Below, piece by piece: positions 19,848 through 28,504 of a stretch of 33,342 bases of DNA. Made by a program: the position numbers and the translations under genes. Position 1 is the stretch's first letter. Each line of letters starts with the position of its first letter. The DNA comes from Ferrovaceae bacterium (GTDB lineage: Bacteria; Pseudomonadota; Gammaproteobacteria; Burkholderiales; Ferrovaceae): contig DAIDLC010000001.1 in the NCBI GenBank assembly GCA_027449685.1, positions 1 to 33,342 on the forward strand, written 5' to 3'. The notes under the pieces are model-generated. The model was not told where the DNA came from. It saw only the letters and a list, made by a program, of their open reading frames with translations, and made no database searches.

Positions 19848-20947
19848 TCGATTCCTGTCAACAGATTCCGGCACACCTGCGGGCCCTTGCACCTTACCAA
19901 CCCGGCAAACCCATCTCCGAGCTGCAGCGTGAATTGGGTTTGACTGCCATCATCAAACTGGCTTCCAACGAAAATCCCTTGGGTCCCAGTCCGCTGGCTT
20001 TGCAGGCCATTTCCGCGAGCCTTCCCGCACTGGCCTTGTATCCAGACGGGAATGGCCATGATCTCAAGCAGGCTCTGTGTGCTCACTTCCCGGTGGTGCA
20101 GCAGCAAATCATTCTGGGCAACGGCTCCAACGATGTGCTGGAACTGGTGGCGCGCACCTTTCTGGGCCCGGGCACCTCGGCCGTGTATGCCCAGCATGCT
20201 TTTGCGGTTTATTCTCTGGTCACGCAAGCCGTTGGCGCCCAGGGGATTGAAGTTCCGGCAAAAGCATTCGGTCACGATCTGGACGCCATGATTGCGGCTT
20301 TGCGCCCCGACACGCGGGTCATGTTTCTGGCCAATCCCAATAATCCCACGGGAACCTTCATTTCCGGGGCGACCTTACAGGCCGCTTTGCAACGAATACC
20401 CTCTCGGGTGCTGGTGGTTCTGGACGAGGCCTACACGGAGTATTTGCAGCCTCAACAGCGCTATCCATCGATGGCTTGGCTGAATCTGCACTCCAATCTT
20501 CTGATCTCCCGTACCTTTTCCAAAGCTTACGGTTTGGCGGGCTTGCGCGTGGGGTTTGGAGTGGCTCACCCGGACATCATCGACCTGCTGGAGCGCGTTC
20601 GTCAGCCCTTTAACGTGAATGCACTGGCTCTGGCAGCAGCGCAGGCAGCCCTGCAGGATCAGGCCTTTCTGGAGCGTTCTTGGGCGCTCAACCGGGCGGG
20701 CCTGATGCAATTGGAAGAGGGGTTCAAACGACTATCCCTGTCCTATATTCCTTCGGTGGGAAATTTTATTTCGGTACGCGTGGGCGATGCCTCTGGCGTG
20801 TATCAGGCCCTGCTGGCCCAGGGTGTGATCGTGCGTCCGGTCAAGGCCTACCAGATGCCTGAATATTTACGCGTCAGCGTGGGCACCGAAGCGCAGAATC
20901 GGATGTTGTTACAGGCGCTGGACCGTGCCTTGCATCCTGCGTCTTAG
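19844..20947 (+). CDS. hisC: Histidinol-phosphate / aromatic aminotransferase (HisC family)
   Basis: 367 residues, a PLP-dependent fold type I aminotransferase. KLASNENPLGPSPLA opens the family pattern, FLANPNNPTGT and VLDEAYTEY hold PLP, and K227 in SRTFSKAYGLAGLRVGFG is the Schiff-base lysine. Placement between pheA and tyrA, away from his genes, suggests that this copy transaminates phenylpyruvate and hydroxyphenylpyruvate as well as or instead of imidazole acetol phosphate; HisC2-type enzymes are known to do so. The start is ATG 19844 in the ATGA overlap with pheA. The frame is open 60 codons upstream but that lies within pheA. Confidence 0.93.
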   Translation: MIDSCQQIPAHLRALAPYQPGKPISELQRELGLTAIIKLASNENPLGPSPLALQAISASLPALALYPDGNGHDLKQALCAHFPVVQQQIILGNGSNDVLELVARTFLGPGTSAVYAQHAFAVYSLVTQAVGAQGIEVPAKAFGHDLDAMIAALRPDTRVMFLANPNNPTGTFISGATLQAALQRIPSRVLVVLDEAYTEYLQPQQRYPSMAWLNLHSNLLISRTFSKAYGLAGLRVGFGVAHPDIIDLLERVRQPFNVNALALAAAQAALQDQAFLERSWALNRAGLMQLEEGFKRLSLSYIPSVGNFISVRVGDASGVYQALLAQGVIVRPVKAYQMPEYLRVSVGTEAQNRMLLQALDRALHPAS

Positions 20948-20949
20948 CA

Positions 20950-21003
20950 ATGGGTGCCTCCTCTGGTTTGGTCAAACTGCCTGAAGCCCTGGAACAGGCA
21001 TGA
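20950..21003 (+). CDS. Doubtful 17-codon ORF bridging hisC and tyrA
   Basis: ATG 20950 opens 17 codons (MGASSGLVKLPEALEQA) and its TGA overlaps the tyrA ATG. It spans almost the whole hisC-tyrA gap and could relay ribosomes to tyrA, which has no clear ribosome site of its own. It has no similarity I recognise and may be chance. Confidence 0.15.
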   Translation: MGASSGLVKLPEALEQA

Positions 21004-21893
21004 CGCTGATCGTTCACAACCAGCCGCCACTGCCGCGACGTGTGACGATCATTGGCGTCGGTTTGATGGGAGGTTCCTTCGCCCTGGCCATGCGCAGGGC
21101 GGTTCCGGACATTTGTCTGACGGGTGTGGATCGTGACGAAATCAATCTGGCAACGGCGCGCCACATGGGGGTGTTGGACCAGGTGGTTACCCATGTGGCC
21201 AGTGCCGTGAAGGACGCAGAATTGGTCGTGCTGGCTGTGCCGGTCAGACAGTTGCAATCGGTGTTGACGCAAATCTCTGCCAACTTGCCAGTTGGTGCCG
21301 TGGTCACCGATATGGGGAGCACCAAAAGTTCTGTGCTGGAAGTGGCGCAAGCCACGATGGGCACATCCCTGGCACGCTTCGTTCCCGGGCATCCCATTGC
21401 GGGTGCCGAACAAAGCGGTGTGCGCGCGGCTCGGTCTGATCTTTTTCAGGGCTGTTCCGTGGTCCTCACCCCAACGCCGGAATGCGACGAACAGGCTCGT
21501 GGGGTCGTTCAGCAATGCTGGGAAGCCTGCGGTGCCAGGGTGGAACTCATGACTGCCCAGCGTCATGATGCCATCTTCGGGGTCGTGAGCCACTTGCCTC
21601 ATCTGTTGAGTTTTGCTTTGGTGCATGACATTGCCACCCGGGCTGATGCGTCTACCTTGTTTCGCTTTGCAGCCGGAGGATTTCGCGACTTTACCCGGAT
21701 TGCCGCCAGCAGCCCGGAAATGTGGCGCGACATCAGCCTGGCCAACCGGACCGTCCTGTTACTCGAAATGCAACGCTATCGGGAGCAACTGGATCATCTG
21801 GCCGCGTTATTGCACCAGGAAGACGAGTCCGGACTGGAATCTTTTTTCAAAGTGGCGCGTCAGGCACGGCGCGACTGGAACGACACACAATGA
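21000..21893 (+). CDS. tyrA: Prephenate dehydrogenase
   Basis: 297 residues. It oxidises prephenate to 4-hydroxyphenylpyruvate for tyrosine. The Rossmann motif is IIGVGLMGGSFALAMR (17-32), followed by LVVLAVPV, DMGSTKSSV, FVPGHPIAGAEQSGV (with the catalytic-site histidine) and the helical domain with VVSHLPHLLSFAL. There is no chorismate mutase and no ACT domain, so it is the monofunctional form and PheA supplies the mutase. ATG 21000 precedes MTLIVHNQPPL; GGAACAGGC is only a weak ribosome site. The stop is 10 nt before the aroA start. Confidence 0.95.
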   Translation: MTLIVHNQPPLPRRVTIIGVGLMGGSFALAMRRAVPDICLTGVDRDEINLATARHMGVLDQVVTHVASAVKDAELVVLAVPVRQLQSVLTQISANLPVGAVVTDMGSTKSSVLEVAQATMGTSLARFVPGHPIAGAEQSGVRAARSDLFQGCSVVLTPTPECDEQARGVVQQCWEACGARVELMTAQRHDAIFGVVSHLPHLLSFALVHDIATRADASTLFRFAAGGFRDFTRIAASSPEMWRDISLANRTVLLLEMQRYREQLDHLAALLHQEDESGLESFFKVARQARRDWNDTQ

Positions 21894-21903
21894 GACCCTC
21901 AGC

Positions 21904-23211
21904 ATGAATCACACCTATATCGTCTCTCCGGCAGGTCCCTTGCAGGGTACCTTGCGCGTGCCGGGAGACAAATCCATTTCGCACCGCAGCATCATGCTGG
22001 GGGCTATTGCCACGGGGACTACGCGCGTGACCGGTTTTCTGGAAGGAGAAGACGCCCTGTCCACCATGGGCGCATTTCGTGCCATGGGGGTTCCCATCGA
22101 GGGTCCCGATCAAGGCCGTGTCACCATCCAGGGCGTGGGGTTGCAGGGTTTGCAAGCGCCCCGGCAAGTCCTGGATTGCGGCAATTCGGGTACTTCCATG
22201 CGCTTGCTGAGTGGTCTGTTGGCAGGCCAGTCGTTTGCTACCACTTTGACCGGTGATGCCAGCCTGCAACGTCGCCCCATGGGACGGGTTGCCGATCCGC
22301 TGCGTGCCATGGGCGCACAGATCCACACCCAACCGAAGGGACTTCCGCCCCTGGAGATCAAACCGGTTGCAGCGTTGCAAGGGATCGACTACACCATGCC
22401 GGTGGCCAGTGCCCAGGTAAAGTCGGCGCTGTTACTGGCGGGTTTGTATGCGCAGGGCGTAACGCGCGTCACCGAACCCGAGATCACGCGTGATCATACC
22501 GAGCGCATGCTGGGCGCCATGGGTTATGAGGTACGCCGGGAGGGCGCTACGATCAGTGTGCGCGGCCAGGGCAAGTTACACGGCACCGATATCGATGTTC
22601 CTGCGGACATCTCTTCCGCGGCCTTTTTCATGGTGGGTGCAAGCCTTGCTCCCGGCTCCGACCTGCTGCTCACCCACGTGGGGGTTAACCCGACCCGGAC
22701 GGGCATCTTGCAGATTTTGCGCTTGATGGGAGCGGATCTGACGCTTCTCAATGTACGCGAAGTGGGTGGTGAACCCGTAGCGGATATTCGCGTGCGTCAT
22801 GCCCCGCTGCATGGCATCGAAGTGCCCGAAAATCTGGTTCCCTTGGCCATAGATGAGTTCCCCATTTTGTTCGTTGCCGCGGCCGGGGCCACGGGACGCA
22901 CCGTGGTGCGCGGGGCGGCCGAATTACGGGTCAAGGAAAGCGATCGTATTCAGGTGATGGCGGATGGTTTGCGCGTCTTGGGTGTTCAAGCCGATCCTAC
23001 TGCGGACGGAATGGTGATTCAGGGGCAGAAGCATTGGCCCGGCGGCGTCATTCACAGTCAGGGAGATCACCGCATAGCCATGAGTTTTGCCGTGGCGGCC
23101 TTGCGTGCACGGCAGGCTATCACGATTCTGGATTGCGCCAATGTGGCCACTTCCTTCCCGGGATTTTCTGCCTGTGCCAATCAGGTTGGTTTGCCGGTGA
23201 AGGGTGCATGA
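21904..23211 (+). CDS. aroA: 3-phosphoshikimate 1-carboxyvinyltransferase (EPSP synthase)
   Basis: 435 residues. It joins PEP to shikimate-3-phosphate, the sixth shikimate step. Motifs are PGDKSISHRS (20-29, K23), GNSGTSMRLL with G96 matching the glyphosate-contact glycine of E. coli, DASLQRRPMGRV, LRVKESDRI and GDHRIAMS. The GNSGT form in place of the enterobacterial GNAGTAMRP puts it nearer the class often seen in Firmicutes and other non-enteric bacteria. The start is ATG 21904; the frame is open far upstream but overlaps tyrA. Its TGA overlaps the cmk ATG (23208-23211). Confidence 0.97.
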   Translation: MNHTYIVSPAGPLQGTLRVPGDKSISHRSIMLGAIATGTTRVTGFLEGEDALSTMGAFRAMGVPIEGPDQGRVTIQGVGLQGLQAPRQVLDCGNSGTSMRLLSGLLAGQSFATTLTGDASLQRRPMGRVADPLRAMGAQIHTQPKGLPPLEIKPVAALQGIDYTMPVASAQVKSALLLAGLYAQGVTRVTEPEITRDHTERMLGAMGYEVRREGATISVRGQGKLHGTDIDVPADISSAAFFMVGASLAPGSDLLLTHVGVNPTRTGILQILRLMGADLTLLNVREVGGEPVADIRVRHAPLHGIEVPENLVPLAIDEFPILFVAAAGATGRTVVRGAAELRVKESDRIQVMADGLRVLGVQADPTADGMVIQGQKHWPGGVIHSQGDHRIAMSFAVAALRARQAITILDCANVATSFPGFSACANQVGLPVKGA

Positions 23212-23873
23212 TACCGGTCATCACGATCGATGGACCGTCTGCCTCCGGCAAGGGCAGTGTGGCGGAGCGAGTGGCGCTGCATCTGGGATTTCATTATCTC
23301 GATAGTGGTGCGTTGTACCGTTTGACCGCATTGGCCGCCCGCCAGGCAGGGGTTTCCCTGGAGCAGGAAACGGTGCTACAAGGCGTGGCGCAGAATCTCG
23401 ATGTGCATTTCGAGGCGGGGAACACCTGGCTGGGGGGGCACGATGTCACCACGTTGATGCGTTCCGAGTCCTGCGCGCGCGATGCCTCCATGGTGGCCGC
23501 CTTGCCTGCGGTGCGGCGGGAACTGCTGGCACGTCAGCGCGCCTTTCGACAGTCGCCCGGATTGGTGGCCGATGGGCGGGATATGGGCTCGGTGGTGTTT
23601 CCCGACGCTTGTCTGAAGGTGTTTTTGACGGCAAAACCGGAAATACGTGCACAACGCCGATATAACCAGTTGATCGAAAAGGGAATGTCTGCTAGCATTG
23701 ACAATCTTTTGCAGGATATTCGTGCCCGTGATGCCCGTGATGCAATGCGCGGCGCTTCGCCCTTGGTGCAAGGAGAGGCGCATTTGCTCGATACTTCCGA
23801 CCAAACCATCGATCAGGCCGTACGGCAGATTTTGACTTGGTATCGGGATTGTCCCGGAGTGAGGGGCACTTGA
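23208..23873 (+). CDS. cmk: Cytidylate kinase
   Basis: 221 residues. It phosphorylates CMP and dCMP. The P-loop is GPSASGKGS (9-17), then DSGALYRLTA, GRDMGSVVFPDACLKVFLTA with the lid region after it, and the C-terminal LLDTSDQTIDQAV. The start ATG 23208 lies in an ATGA overlap with aroA; the frame is open a further 58 codons inside aroA. aroA-cmk-rpsA is a common arrangement in proteobacteria. Confidence 0.96.
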   Translation: MIPVITIDGPSASGKGSVAERVALHLGFHYLDSGALYRLTALAARQAGVSLEQETVLQGVAQNLDVHFEAGNTWLGGHDVTTLMRSESCARDASMVAALPAVRRELLARQRAFRQSPGLVADGRDMGSVVFPDACLKVFLTAKPEIRAQRRYNQLIEKGMSASIDNLLQDIRARDARDAMRGASPLVQGEAHLLDTSDQTIDQAVRQILTWYRDCPGVRGT

Positions 23874-23957
23874 ATGAACGACAGGAAGGGGTAAACCGTT
23901 TCGACCGCGCGTAGCAGGCAGAAACATTCCCGGCTCCATTCCTGATTATTAACCGAC

Positions 23958-23973
23958 CCCGTGCCGCGACGGG
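23958..23973 (+). promoter_or_regulatory. Small hairpin in the rpsA leader
   Basis: CCCGT (23958-23962) pairs with ACGGG (23969-23973) around a 6-nt loop, 31 nt before the rpsA start. Ribosomal protein S1 controls its own mRNA through leader hairpins in E. coli; whether this one acts similarly is inference. The 130-nt leader otherwise shows nothing clear. Confidence 0.3.
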
Positions 23974-24003
23974 CGATTCAGTAATACTTTGAAGGTCTCC
24001 ATT

Positions 24004-25719
24004 ATGAATATTGCGCTACACTCCGCTTCTGTTACCGAAAGTTTTGCCAGCTTGTTCGAGGAAAGCCTTACCCATCAGGAAATGCGCTCGGGGGAAGTCA
24101 TCACTGCAGAAGTGGTGAGCATTGATAGCAACATGGTTGTGGTCAATGCCGGCCTCAAATCCGAGAGTCTGATTCCCATCGAAGAATTCAAGAATGATCG
24201 CGGCGAACTGGAAGTTCAGGTGGGCGATTTCGTCAAAGTGGCCATCGATGCCTTGGAAGACGGCTATGGTTCCACCCGGCTGTCCCGCGAGAAGGCCAAA
24301 CGGTTGGCGGCCTGGCTGGATCTGGATGACGCCTTGGCCAAAGGGTCACTGGTGCAGGGAATGGTCACGGGCAAGGTCAAGGGTGGGTTGACGGTCATGG
24401 TCAACGGGATTCGTGCTTTCCTCCCCGGTTCCTTGGTAGACGTGCGTCCTGTCAAGGATACAACGCCCTTCGAAGGCAAGGAAATGGAGTTCAAGGTCAT
24501 CAAATTGGACCGCAAGCGCAACAACGTGGTGGTGTCGCGCCGTGCCGTCATGGAAGAATCGCAGGGTGCCGACCGTCAGAGCCTTCTGGATAACCTGAAG
24601 GAAGGCGCTGTAGTGAAAGGCGTGGTCAAAAATATCACCGATTATGGCGCCTTCGTCGATTTGGGCGGCATCGATGGCCTGCTGCATATTACCGATCTGG
24701 CCTGGCGTCGGGTCAAGCACCCTTCCGAGGTGCTCACGGTTGGCGACGAAGTGGAAGCCAAAGTGCTCAAGTTTGATCAGGAAAAAAATCGCGTTTCTCT
24801 GGGCCTCAAGCAGTTGGGTGAAGACCCGTGGGTGGGTCTGGCCCGTCGCTACCCGGAACGAACCCGTCTGTTTGGCAAGGTCACCAATCTGACGGATTAC
24901 GGTGCTTTTGTGGAAATTGAACAGGGCATCGAAGGCTTGGTCCACGTGTCGGAAATGGATTGGACCAACAAAAATGTGCATCCTTCCAAGGTGGTGCAGT
25001 TGGGTGATGAAGTGGAAGTCATGATTCTTGAAATCGACGAAGAGCGCCGTCGTATTTCCTTGGGAATGAAACAATGTCGTGCCAATCCCTGGGAAGAGTT
25101 TTCCATGAACTACAACAAGAACGATCATGTCCGTGGGCAGATCAAATCGATTACCGATTTTGGCGTATTCATTGGTTTGCCGGGCGGGATCGATGGCTTG
25201 GTCCATTTGTCGGATCTGTCCTGGAATCAAACGGGCGAAGAAGCCGTTCACAATTACAAAAAAGGCGATGAAGTGGAAGCGCTGGTGCTGTCCATCGATG
25301 TGGAACGCGAACGGATTTCTTTGGGGATCAAGCAACTGTCTGGCGATCCTTTCACCAATTTCACCGCTTCCCATGACAAGGGTTCTCTGGTGAAGGGGCG
25401 TGTCAAATCGCTGGATGCCAAGGGCGCGGTCATCGACCTGGGGGACGACATCGAGGGTTATCTGCGCGCTTCCGAAGTCTCCCGTGATCGTGTGGAAGAT
25501 CTGCGTGCACATATGAACGAAGGAGATGCCGTGGAAGCGGTAATCCTCAACATCGATCGTAAAAATCGCGGTATCAACCTGTCCATCAAGGCACGGGATG
25601 TGGTGGAAGAGAATGCGGCGTTGCAAAGAATGCAGGCCGAAAGCCCTGTCAATGCCGGGACCACCAGCTTGGGCGCGCTGCTCAAAGCCAAGTTGGGTAA
25701 TCCCGGGTCGGGTAGCTAA
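24004..25719 (+). CDS. rpsA: 30S ribosomal protein S1
   Basis: 571 residues with six S1 RNA-binding domains in order at about 28-90, 112-175, 198-266, 285-353, 372-440 and 458-525 (for example [20 protein letters not shown] in domain 3). Domains 1-2, more divergent, bind the ribosome; 3-6 bind mRNA. The length fits the proteobacterial six-domain form. AAGG about 8 nt before ATG 24004 sets the start; a TTG 15 nt upstream is in frame but not needed. AAGGAGG for ihfB begins within the last bases of the gene. Confidence 0.98.
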   Translation: MNIALHSASVTESFASLFEESLTHQEMRSGEVITAEVVSIDSNMVVVNAGLKSESLIPIEEFKNDRGELEVQVGDFVKVAIDALEDGYGSTRLSREKAKRLAAWLDLDDALAKGSLVQGMVTGKVKGGLTVMVNGIRAFLPGSLVDVRPVKDTTPFEGKEMEFKVIKLDRKRNNVVVSRRAVMEESQGADRQSLLDNLKEGAVVKGVVKNITDYGAFVDLGGIDGLLHITDLAWRRVKHPSEVLTVGDEVEAKVLKFDQEKNRVSLGLKQLGEDPWVGLARRYPERTRLFGKVTNLTDYGAFVEIEQGIEGLVHVSEMDWTNKNVHPSKVVQLGDEVEVMILEIDEERRRISLGMKQCRANPWEEFSMNYNKNDHVRGQIKSITDFGVFIGLPGGIDGLVHLSDLSWNQTGEEAVHNYKKGDEVEALVLSIDVERERISLGIKQLSGDPFTNFTASHDKGSLVKGRVKSLDAKGAVIDLGDDIEGYLRASEVSRDRVEDLRAHMNEGDAVEAVILNIDRKNRGINLSIKARDVVEENAALQRMQAESPVNAGTTSLGALLKAKLGNPGSGS

Positions 25720-25728
25720 GGAGGTTGC

Positions 25729-26034
25729 ATGACCAAATCCGAGCTGATTGATTTATTGGCTGCCCGATATGGTCAGCTGGTGACCAAAGACGCCGAACTG
25801 GCTGTCAAAACGATTCTCGACGCCATGAGCCACAGTTTGGTGTCCGGGGAGAGAATTGAAATCAGGGGGTTTGGCAGCTTTGGCCTGAATCATCGTCCAC
25901 CTCGTCTGGGGCGTAATCCCAAAACGGGCGAAAAAGTACGTGTGCCAGAAAAATTCGTTCCGCATTTCAAGGCTGGCAAAGCCTTGCGTGACCAGGTGGA
26001 TTTTCAGGATCAGGAAGCTGCGGATAAACTTTGA
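25729..26034 (+). CDS. ihfB: Integration host factor subunit beta
   Basis: 101 residues of the HU/IHF fold. [14 protein letters not shown] begins the IhfB pattern, and [31 protein letters not shown] contains the GRNPxTGE arm whose proline wedges into the minor groove. IHF bends DNA at specific sites. A strong AAGGAGG site (25718-25724) precedes the ATG by 4 nt. rpsA-ihfB is the usual neighbour pair. Confidence 0.96.
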   Translation: MTKSELIDLLAARYGQLVTKDAELAVKTILDAMSHSLVSGERIEIRGFGSFGLNHRPPRLGRNPKTGEKVRVPEKFVPHFKAGKALRDQVDFQDQEAADKL

Positions 26035-26041
26035 TCGTAAC

Positions 26042-26063
26042 CGGGAAGTGCTTGCACTTCCCG
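26042..26063 (+). terminator. Strong GC-rich hairpin between ihfB and lapA
   Basis: CGGGAAGTGC (26042-26051) and GCACTTCCCG (26054-26063) are perfect complements separated by TT, giving a stem of at least eight pairs with a six-base loop. It lies 8 nt after the ihfB stop. There is no T run after it (CTTCCATTCGG follows), so it may attenuate or be an mRNA-processing or stability element. Confidence 0.5.
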
Positions 26064-26088
26064 CTTCCATTCGGAGGTCGGTGTCATC

Positions 26089-26406
26089 ATGGTTTATCTG
26101 AAATGGTTCTTGCGTATCATTCTCTTCATTTTTCTTCTGGGCTTTTCGGTCAAGAATCTGGAGCCGGTTACTCTCAACTATTTTTTGGGTTACCAGTGGC
26201 ACGAACCTCTGGTGGTCATTTTGCTGGCCTTTACCATCATGGGAATGATTCTGGGCTTGCTGGCCTCCATGAGCACCCTGTTTCGTTTGCGCCGCGAGTT
26301 GCAGCAACTGCGCCGCGAGCTCAAGCACCTGGAGCGCCCGGAAGTCACCCGGGAGGGATCTTCGGTGGACCTGTCGCACACTGCGGCTTCGGTTGAGGTG
26401 GTCTGA
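26089..26406 (+). CDS. lapA: LapA-like (DUF1049) inner-membrane protein
   Basis: 105 residues. Two membrane helices (about 6-21 and 40-60) are followed by an Arg/Leu/Glu-rich coiled coil (LFRLRRELQQLRRELKHLER) and a polar tail. This is the LapA/YciS family, which works with LapB in assembling and regulating LPS synthesis. GGAGG at 26072-26076 is rather far (12 nt) from the ATG. The gene is separated from lapB by 93 nt, wider than the near-contact seen in E. coli. Confidence 0.88.
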   Translation: MVYLKWFLRIILFIFLLGFSVKNLEPVTLNYFLGYQWHEPLVVILLAFTIMGMILGLLASMSTLFRLRRELQQLRRELKHLERPEVTREGSSVDLSHTAASVEVV

Positions 26407-26499
26407 ATCCCCCTGGTTTCTGGTGGCGCATTTTGTGCGACCTGTGTACCATGACGCCAGTTTTCTGATGCGCAACTGGAGCGCGACGTCCTTTTCGTG

Positions 26500-27699
26500 A
26501 TGGATTTCCAAGCATACTGGTTATTGGTCTTGCCCTTCTTTTTTGGTTTGGGCTGGCTTGCCGCGCGCATCGACATCCGTCATTTGCTCAGTGAGTCCCG
26601 GGCCTTGCCGGCCTCGTATTTCAAGGGACTCAATTTTCTTCTCAATGAACAGCCGGATAAGGCCATCGAGTCGTTCATCGAGGTGGCACGCGCCGAACAG
26701 CAAACCATCGAACTCCAGTTTGCTTTGGGGGGGTTGTTTCGGCGCCGTGGCGAAGTAGATCGCGCCACACGCATGCATCAAAATTTGGCCGAACGCACCG
26801 AACTCTCTCCCGACCAACGCACCGATGCCTTGTATGAACTGGCCCAGGATTATTTGAAGGCCGGATTGCTGGACCGGGCAGAGGCCTTGTTCAATGACTT
26901 GCGGCGCTCGGGCCATGCCGTGTCGGCGCTGCACTATCTGCTCGATATTTACGTCACCGAAAAAGACTGGAACAAGGCGATCGAAATGGCCGAAGCCTTG
27001 GAGACGGTGGCCGGTGAAGATCGACGTCGAGAAGTTGCCAACTTTCATTGTGAATTGGCCGCTCAAGAATACGGCCATTCCCGAACAGAACCAGCGCACA
27101 GCCATATCCGCGCGGCCTTGCAGGCCCATCGAAAATGCGTGCGTGCCAACGTGCTCCAGGGAACCTGGGCACAACGGGAAGAACGTCACGCCGATGCCAT
27201 TGCGTGCTGGAAAGAAATCGAAGCCCAAGCGCCGGAATACCTGTTTCTGATTGCGGCGCCTCTGATGGAGTCCATGCGGCAATTGCAGCAAAATGCCGCC
27301 GGCCTAACCCTCCTGCAGGGTTGGTTACAGCGCTATCCCGCCATGGATTTACTGGCCGTGGCATATCAAATGACGCTGGAACAGGAAGGTCCTGAAAGCG
27401 CCTTGCGCCTGGTGCGCGAAGAGCTGCATCGAAATCCCTCTCTGGGAGCCCTGGATAAATATCTGGAAGCGCAAATTGCCACCGTCAGTGCCGAACAGCG
27501 AACGGATGTTCAATTGGCGCGCGATCTGGTGCATGCGCAAACGACGCGCTTGTATCTTTTTCAATGCACCAGTTGTGGCTTCAAGGCCCGCACCTTTCAC
27601 TGGCATTGCCCGGCCTGTGGGGGTTGGGATACCTATCCGCCGTACCGCAATGCCGATGGAGAAATGACCTTTAACGCCAGTCATCGCTCTGGAATGTGA
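26500..27699 (+). CDS. lapB: Lipopolysaccharide assembly protein LapB (YciM)
   Basis: 399 residues. An N-terminal membrane anchor (about 4-21) leads into cytoplasmic TPR repeats (YFKGLNFLLNEQPDKAIESF and several more helical pairs to about 340). The C-terminal rubredoxin-type knuckle has C356-x2-C359 and C370-x2-C373. In E. coli LapB adapts FtsH to degrade LpxC and so sets LPS output. ATG 26500 is chosen; GTG 26497 directly before it is an alternative, and neither has a good ribosome site. Confidence 0.95.
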   Translation: MDFQAYWLLVLPFFFGLGWLAARIDIRHLLSESRALPASYFKGLNFLLNEQPDKAIESFIEVARAEQQTIELQFALGGLFRRRGEVDRATRMHQNLAERTELSPDQRTDALYELAQDYLKAGLLDRAEALFNDLRRSGHAVSALHYLLDIYVTEKDWNKAIEMAEALETVAGEDRRREVANFHCELAAQEYGHSRTEPAHSHIRAALQAHRKCVRANVLQGTWAQREERHADAIACWKEIEAQAPEYLFLIAAPLMESMRQLQQNAAGLTLLQGWLQRYPAMDLLAVAYQMTLEQEGPESALRLVREELHRNPSLGALDKYLEAQIATVSAEQRTDVQLARDLVHAQTTRLYLFQCTSCGFKARTFHWHCPACGGWDTYPPYRNADGEMTFNASHRSGM

Positions 27700-27736
27700 T
27701 GTCGTGCCAATCGTTCCGGGGCCGTTTTAGGGGGGG

Positions 27737-27769
27737 AAGGCCTGCAGCATTTGACTGTGCAGGTGCCTT
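27737..27769 (+). terminator. Bulged hairpin between lapB and pyrF
   Basis: AAGGCCTGCA (27737-27746) pairs with TGCAGG (27758-27763) and, after a two-base bulge TG, with CCTT (27766-27769); the loop is 11 nt. It lies in the 85-bp lapB-pyrF gap. No T run follows, so termination is uncertain. Confidence 0.3.
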
Positions 27770-27784
27770 GATCGGGAGAATCAC

Positions 27785-28504
27785 ATGAACCAGAATCAGC
27801 CTGTTATCGTAGCATTGGACAAGCCCAACGAGTTGGCCGTGCGTCAATTGGTGGATCGACTGGATCCGGCCCTGTGCCGCCTCAAGGTGGGTAAGGAGTT
27901 ATTTACGGCAGCAGGGCCCGCCTTGGTCAAAGACCTGGTCCGGCAGGGGTATCAGGTGTTTCTGGATTTGAAATTTCACGACATCCCCCATACGGTTGCG
28001 GCGGCCTGTCGGGTGGCTGCAGATTTGGGCGTATGGATGGTGGACGTACATGCGGCTGGTGGTCCGGCCATGCTGGAGGCGGCTCGTTTGGCCATGGAAA
28101 GCAGCCGGGCCGGGCAAACGCGTCCCCTGTTGGTGGCCATTACCGTCCTTACCAGTTTCGATCAGCACACCCTGAATGCCATTGGAATGCAGGGAACCCT
28201 GCCAGAGGCCGTCTTGCGGCTGGCGGGACTTGCCCATGATGCGGGACTGGATGGCGTGGTGTGCTCGGCCGCTGAAGCCAGATTGCTGAGGACGCGTTTC
28301 GTCCCTCCTTTTTTGTTGGTGACACCCGGCATTCGGCTTCCCGGTGCTCCGGCAGATGACCAGGTGCGCATCGTCACGCCACGGGAGGCTGGCGCGGCTG
28401 GAGCCGACTTTCTGGTCATTGGCCGTCCCATCACGGGCAGTCCCGATCCACGGGTTACTTTACAACTGATCAATGCTGAACTTCAGGAAACCAACGCATC
28501 ATGA
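27785..28504 (+). CDS. pyrF: Orotidine 5'-phosphate decarboxylase
   Basis: 239 residues, a TIM barrel that decarboxylates OMP to UMP. The catalytic motif [10 protein letters not shown] holds D61, K63 and D66; VALDKPN opens the barrel and [14 protein letters not shown] binds phosphate. GGGAG lies about 8 nt before the ATG. lapB-pyrF adjacency is common in proteobacteria. The stop overlaps the ugd start as ATGA (28501-28504). UMP made here feeds the UDP-sugar used by the next enzyme, which may explain the coupling. Confidence 0.97.
   Translation: MNQNQPVIVALDKPNELAVRQLVDRLDPALCRLKVGKELFTAAGPALVKDLVRQGYQVFLDLKFHDIPHTVAAACRVAADLGVWMVDVHAAGGPAMLEAARLAMESSRAGQTRPLLVAITVLTSFDQHTLNAIGMQGTLPEAVLRLAGLAHDAGLDGVVCSAAEARLLRTRFVPPFLLVTPGIRLPGAPADDQVRIVTPREAGAAGADFLVIGRPITGSPDPRVTLQLINAELQETNAS

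Noticed and set aside
24346-25626. 426-codon open frame on the minus strand opposite rpsA
   Set aside because: It is a mirror of the S1 repeats, His/Phe/Gln-rich with no recognisable domain; rpsA on the other strand is certain.
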